Assembly (NCBI RefSeq): GCF_004348265.1
Contig: NZ_SMNT01000046.1
Span: forward strand, 1-41,641
Source: Methylobacterium segetis
Lineage (GTDB): Bacteria > Pseudomonadota > Alphaproteobacteria > Rhizobiales > Beijerinckiaceae
DNA length: 41,641 bases
Direction of reading: 5' to 3'
The position numbers were made by a program, and so were the translations under genes. Position 1 is the stretch's first letter. The number at the start of each line of letters is the position of its first letter. Under the pieces are notes generated by a model, which saw nothing but the letters and a program-made list of their open reading frames with translations, did no database searches and had not been told where the DNA came from. Positions 40,180 through 41,641 of the stretch are shown here, in pieces.

Positions 40180-41641
40180 ATGGACCAGGCTGATAGCGCA
40201 TCGCGCACAACCGAGACGCGCGCAAGCGCACAAGGCCACGCAGCGCGGGCATCCCGAAGCGCGGGCGGCGCCCGCCTCGCGCGGCTGGCGTGGTATCTCG
40301 GCCGCCTGCGCTCCATGGGTCCCGCCGAGATCGTCCACCGCGTCGGCGAGGCGGCGCGGAGGCGCGCCTGGGCCCGGCGGCCGATCGGCTGGGAGACGCG
40401 CGCGCCGGGCGATCCCGCGCCGCTGCCCGACTTTCCCGAGCTTCGGCGGGCGCTCGCGGAATCCGCGGGGCTGCCGGGCGTGCGCCGCAGCCTTTCCGCG
40501 ATCGAGGCGGGACGATTCCACTATTTCGGCCGCGACTGGCCGGCACCCGATTTCACCGGCCCGGATGCCGGTGCGGGCTTCTGGTTTCACGATCCGGTGA
40601 CGGGCGTGGCCTGGCCCGGGGCCGGCGTGCCGGCCCACCGCGTCGACGTGCGCGCAACGGTCGAGGCGCCCGACGGCAGCGGCCGCCCCGGCGACGTCAA
40701 GTTCGTCTGGGAGCCGGCCCGCCTCCAGATGCTCCACCCGCTCGCCGCCGCCTGCGCCGCGGGGGATGCCCGTGCCGGCGAGGCGGCACGGGCGATCGTG
40801 ACGAGCTTCTCCCGGGTGAACCCGCCCTATGGCGGCGTCCACTGGTTCTCCGGCATCGAGATGACGCTCCGGCTCGTCAGCCTGCTGCTCGTGGCGGCCG
40901 CTTCCGGGCCGGAAGGGTTGCCGCCGGAGGAGCGCGCCGCCTTCCGCAGGCTCGTCGCGGCCCATGCGGAGGCCATCGCGGCCTTCCCCTCGCTCCACTC
41001 CTCGGCCAACAACCACCGCATCGCGGAGGGGCTGGGGCTCCTCGTCTCCGGGCTCCTGCTGGAGGGCGCCGCCGAGGCCGCGTCCTGGGAGGCGGAGGGG
41101 CGGGCCATCCTCGAGGGGGAGGGCGAGCGCCAGATCCTGCCGGACGGCGTCGGGGCCGAGCAATCCCTGACCTACCAAGCCTGGACGATGGAGATGCTCG
41201 GCCTCGGCTTCGTGCTGGCGCGCGACGCCGGGCGCCCGCTCGCGCCCGCGCTCCTGGCGCGGCTCGCGGCCGGGGCCGGGTTCCTGCGGGCGATGCTCGA
41301 CGGGGCCGGGCGGAACCCGGCGATCGGGGACGACGACGAGGGGCGGATCCTCAGCGACGGGCTCGGCCGCGAGCCCCGCTACGTCGCCTCCGTCACCGCG
41401 GCGATCGCCGGCCTCGCCGGCCGTCCGGACCTCGCCCCGCCGGCCCGCGACCCGCACCCGCGCGACGCGGTGTTCGGCGCGCCGCCCGATCCCAGCCCCG
41501 TCGCGGAGGGGCGGCAGACCTTCCGGCAAGGCGGCTACACGGCCGTCCACGCGCGCATCGCCGGGCGCGCCTGCCACCTCGTGTTCGACCACGGGCCGAT
41601 CGGCTACCTGACGCTCGCCGCGCACGGCCACGCGGACGCGC
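40180..41641 (+). CDS. Heparinase II/III family protein (3' truncated)
   Basis: The reading frame starts at ATG 40180 and stays open to the end of the window (487 codons seen, no stop). The N-terminal ARLAWYLGRLRSMGPAEIVHRVGEAARRR is the conserved start of alphaproteobacterial heparinase II/III-like proteins. The helical domain contains FPSLHSSANNHRIAEGLGL and AEQSLTYQAWTMEML, where Asn, His and Tyr residues are typical of polysaccharide lyases. The visible end, LTLAAHGHADA, is the start of the second, beta-rich catalytic domain. It would cleave a uronate-containing polysaccharide, consistent with the ManNAcA operon next door. No obvious signal peptide is seen, so the cellular location is unclear. 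Confidence 0.85.
   Translation, partial: MDQADSASRTTETRASAQGHAARASRSAGGARLARLAWYLGRLRSMGPAEIVHRVGEAARRRAWARRPIGWETRAPGDPAPLPDFPELRRALAESAGLPGVRRSLSAIEAGRFHYFGRDWPAPDFTGPDAGAGFWFHDPVTGVAWPGAGVPAHRVDVRATVEAPDGSGRPGDVKFVWEPARLQMLHPLAAACAAGDARAGEAARAIVTSFSRVNPPYGGVHWFSGIEMTLRLVSLLLVAAASGPEGLPPEERAAFRRLVAAHAEAIAAFPSLHSSANNHRIAEGLGLLVSGLLLEGAAEAASWEAEGRAILEGEGERQILPDGVGAEQSLTYQAWTMEMLGLGFVLARDAGRPLAPALLARLAAGAGFLRAMLDGAGRNPAIGDDDEGRILSDGLGREPRYVASVTAAIAGLAGRPDLAPPARDPHPRDAVFGAPPDPSPVAEGRQTFRQGGYTAVHARIAGRACHLVFDHGPIGYLTLAAHGHADA

Overview
This window looks like a chromosomal segment of a Methylobacterium-type alphaproteobacterium (Hyphomicrobiales). The DNA is very GC-rich, has strong third-position GC bias and long antisense shadow frames, and carries an order of formate-dehydrogenase accessory genes typical of this group. 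The genus is inferred from gene content and base composition only. No tRNA, rRNA, CRISPR array, insertion sequence or prophage is visible.

Layout. (1) 1-3263: a 5'-truncated family-4-like uracil-DNA glycosylase, a membrane-anchored zinc metallopeptidase and aspartate ammonia-lyase (aspA), with a perfect hairpin between the last two. (2) 3350-6640: a tungstate-type ABC importer, tupB-tupC-tupA, with overlapping genes. It is divergent from a ModE/LysR-like regulator that carries a molybdate/tungstate-binding-like domain. (3) 6662-11544: a four-gene minus-strand operon with every junction overlapping: a motif-depleted MoeA relative, a MoeA fused to an oxyanion-binding-like domain, mobB and a canonical moeA. 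(4) 11743-15074: an exported WD40-cytochrome c fusion, convergent with a 679-residue poly-[4Fe-4S] protein. (5) 15192-18694: five accessory genes (a biotin/lipoate-ligase-like protein, then DUF6505, DUF6352, DUF3305 and DUF3306), mostly joined by ATGA/GTGA overlaps. (6) 18838-25287: a TorD-like chaperone, a small Tat-signal protein, the membrane-bound formate dehydrogenase subunits fdh3A, fdh3B and fdh3C, and two small exported proteins. (7) 25330-41641: a surface-polysaccharide region. It has a four-gene coupled minus-strand operon (polymerase/ligase-like, GH5 hydrolase, acyltransferase, GINT-type glycosyltransferase), a plus-strand run (glycosyltransferase, amidotransferase, glycosyltransferase), a minus-strand ManNAcA-type operon (wecB, wecC, wecG-like, flippase) and a 3'-truncated heparinase II/III-family protein.

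How the parts may work together. Regions 2-6 read as one island that imports and senses a group-6 oxyanion (tungstate most likely, molybdate possible), inserts it into molybdopterin, and matures, exports and wires a periplasm-facing formate dehydrogenase to the respiratory chain. The same oxyanion-binding-like fold appears twice, once on a DNA-binding domain and once on a MoeA insertase. Several accessory proteins (the DUF operon, the WD40-cytochrome c, the polyferredoxin and the degenerate MoeA) have no role I can assign from sequence and are the best candidates for undescribed biology. Region 7 would build and modify an extracellular or cell-surface polysaccharide containing a ManNAc-uronate-type sugar, but no initiating phosphoglycosyltransferase or outer-membrane export gene is in view.
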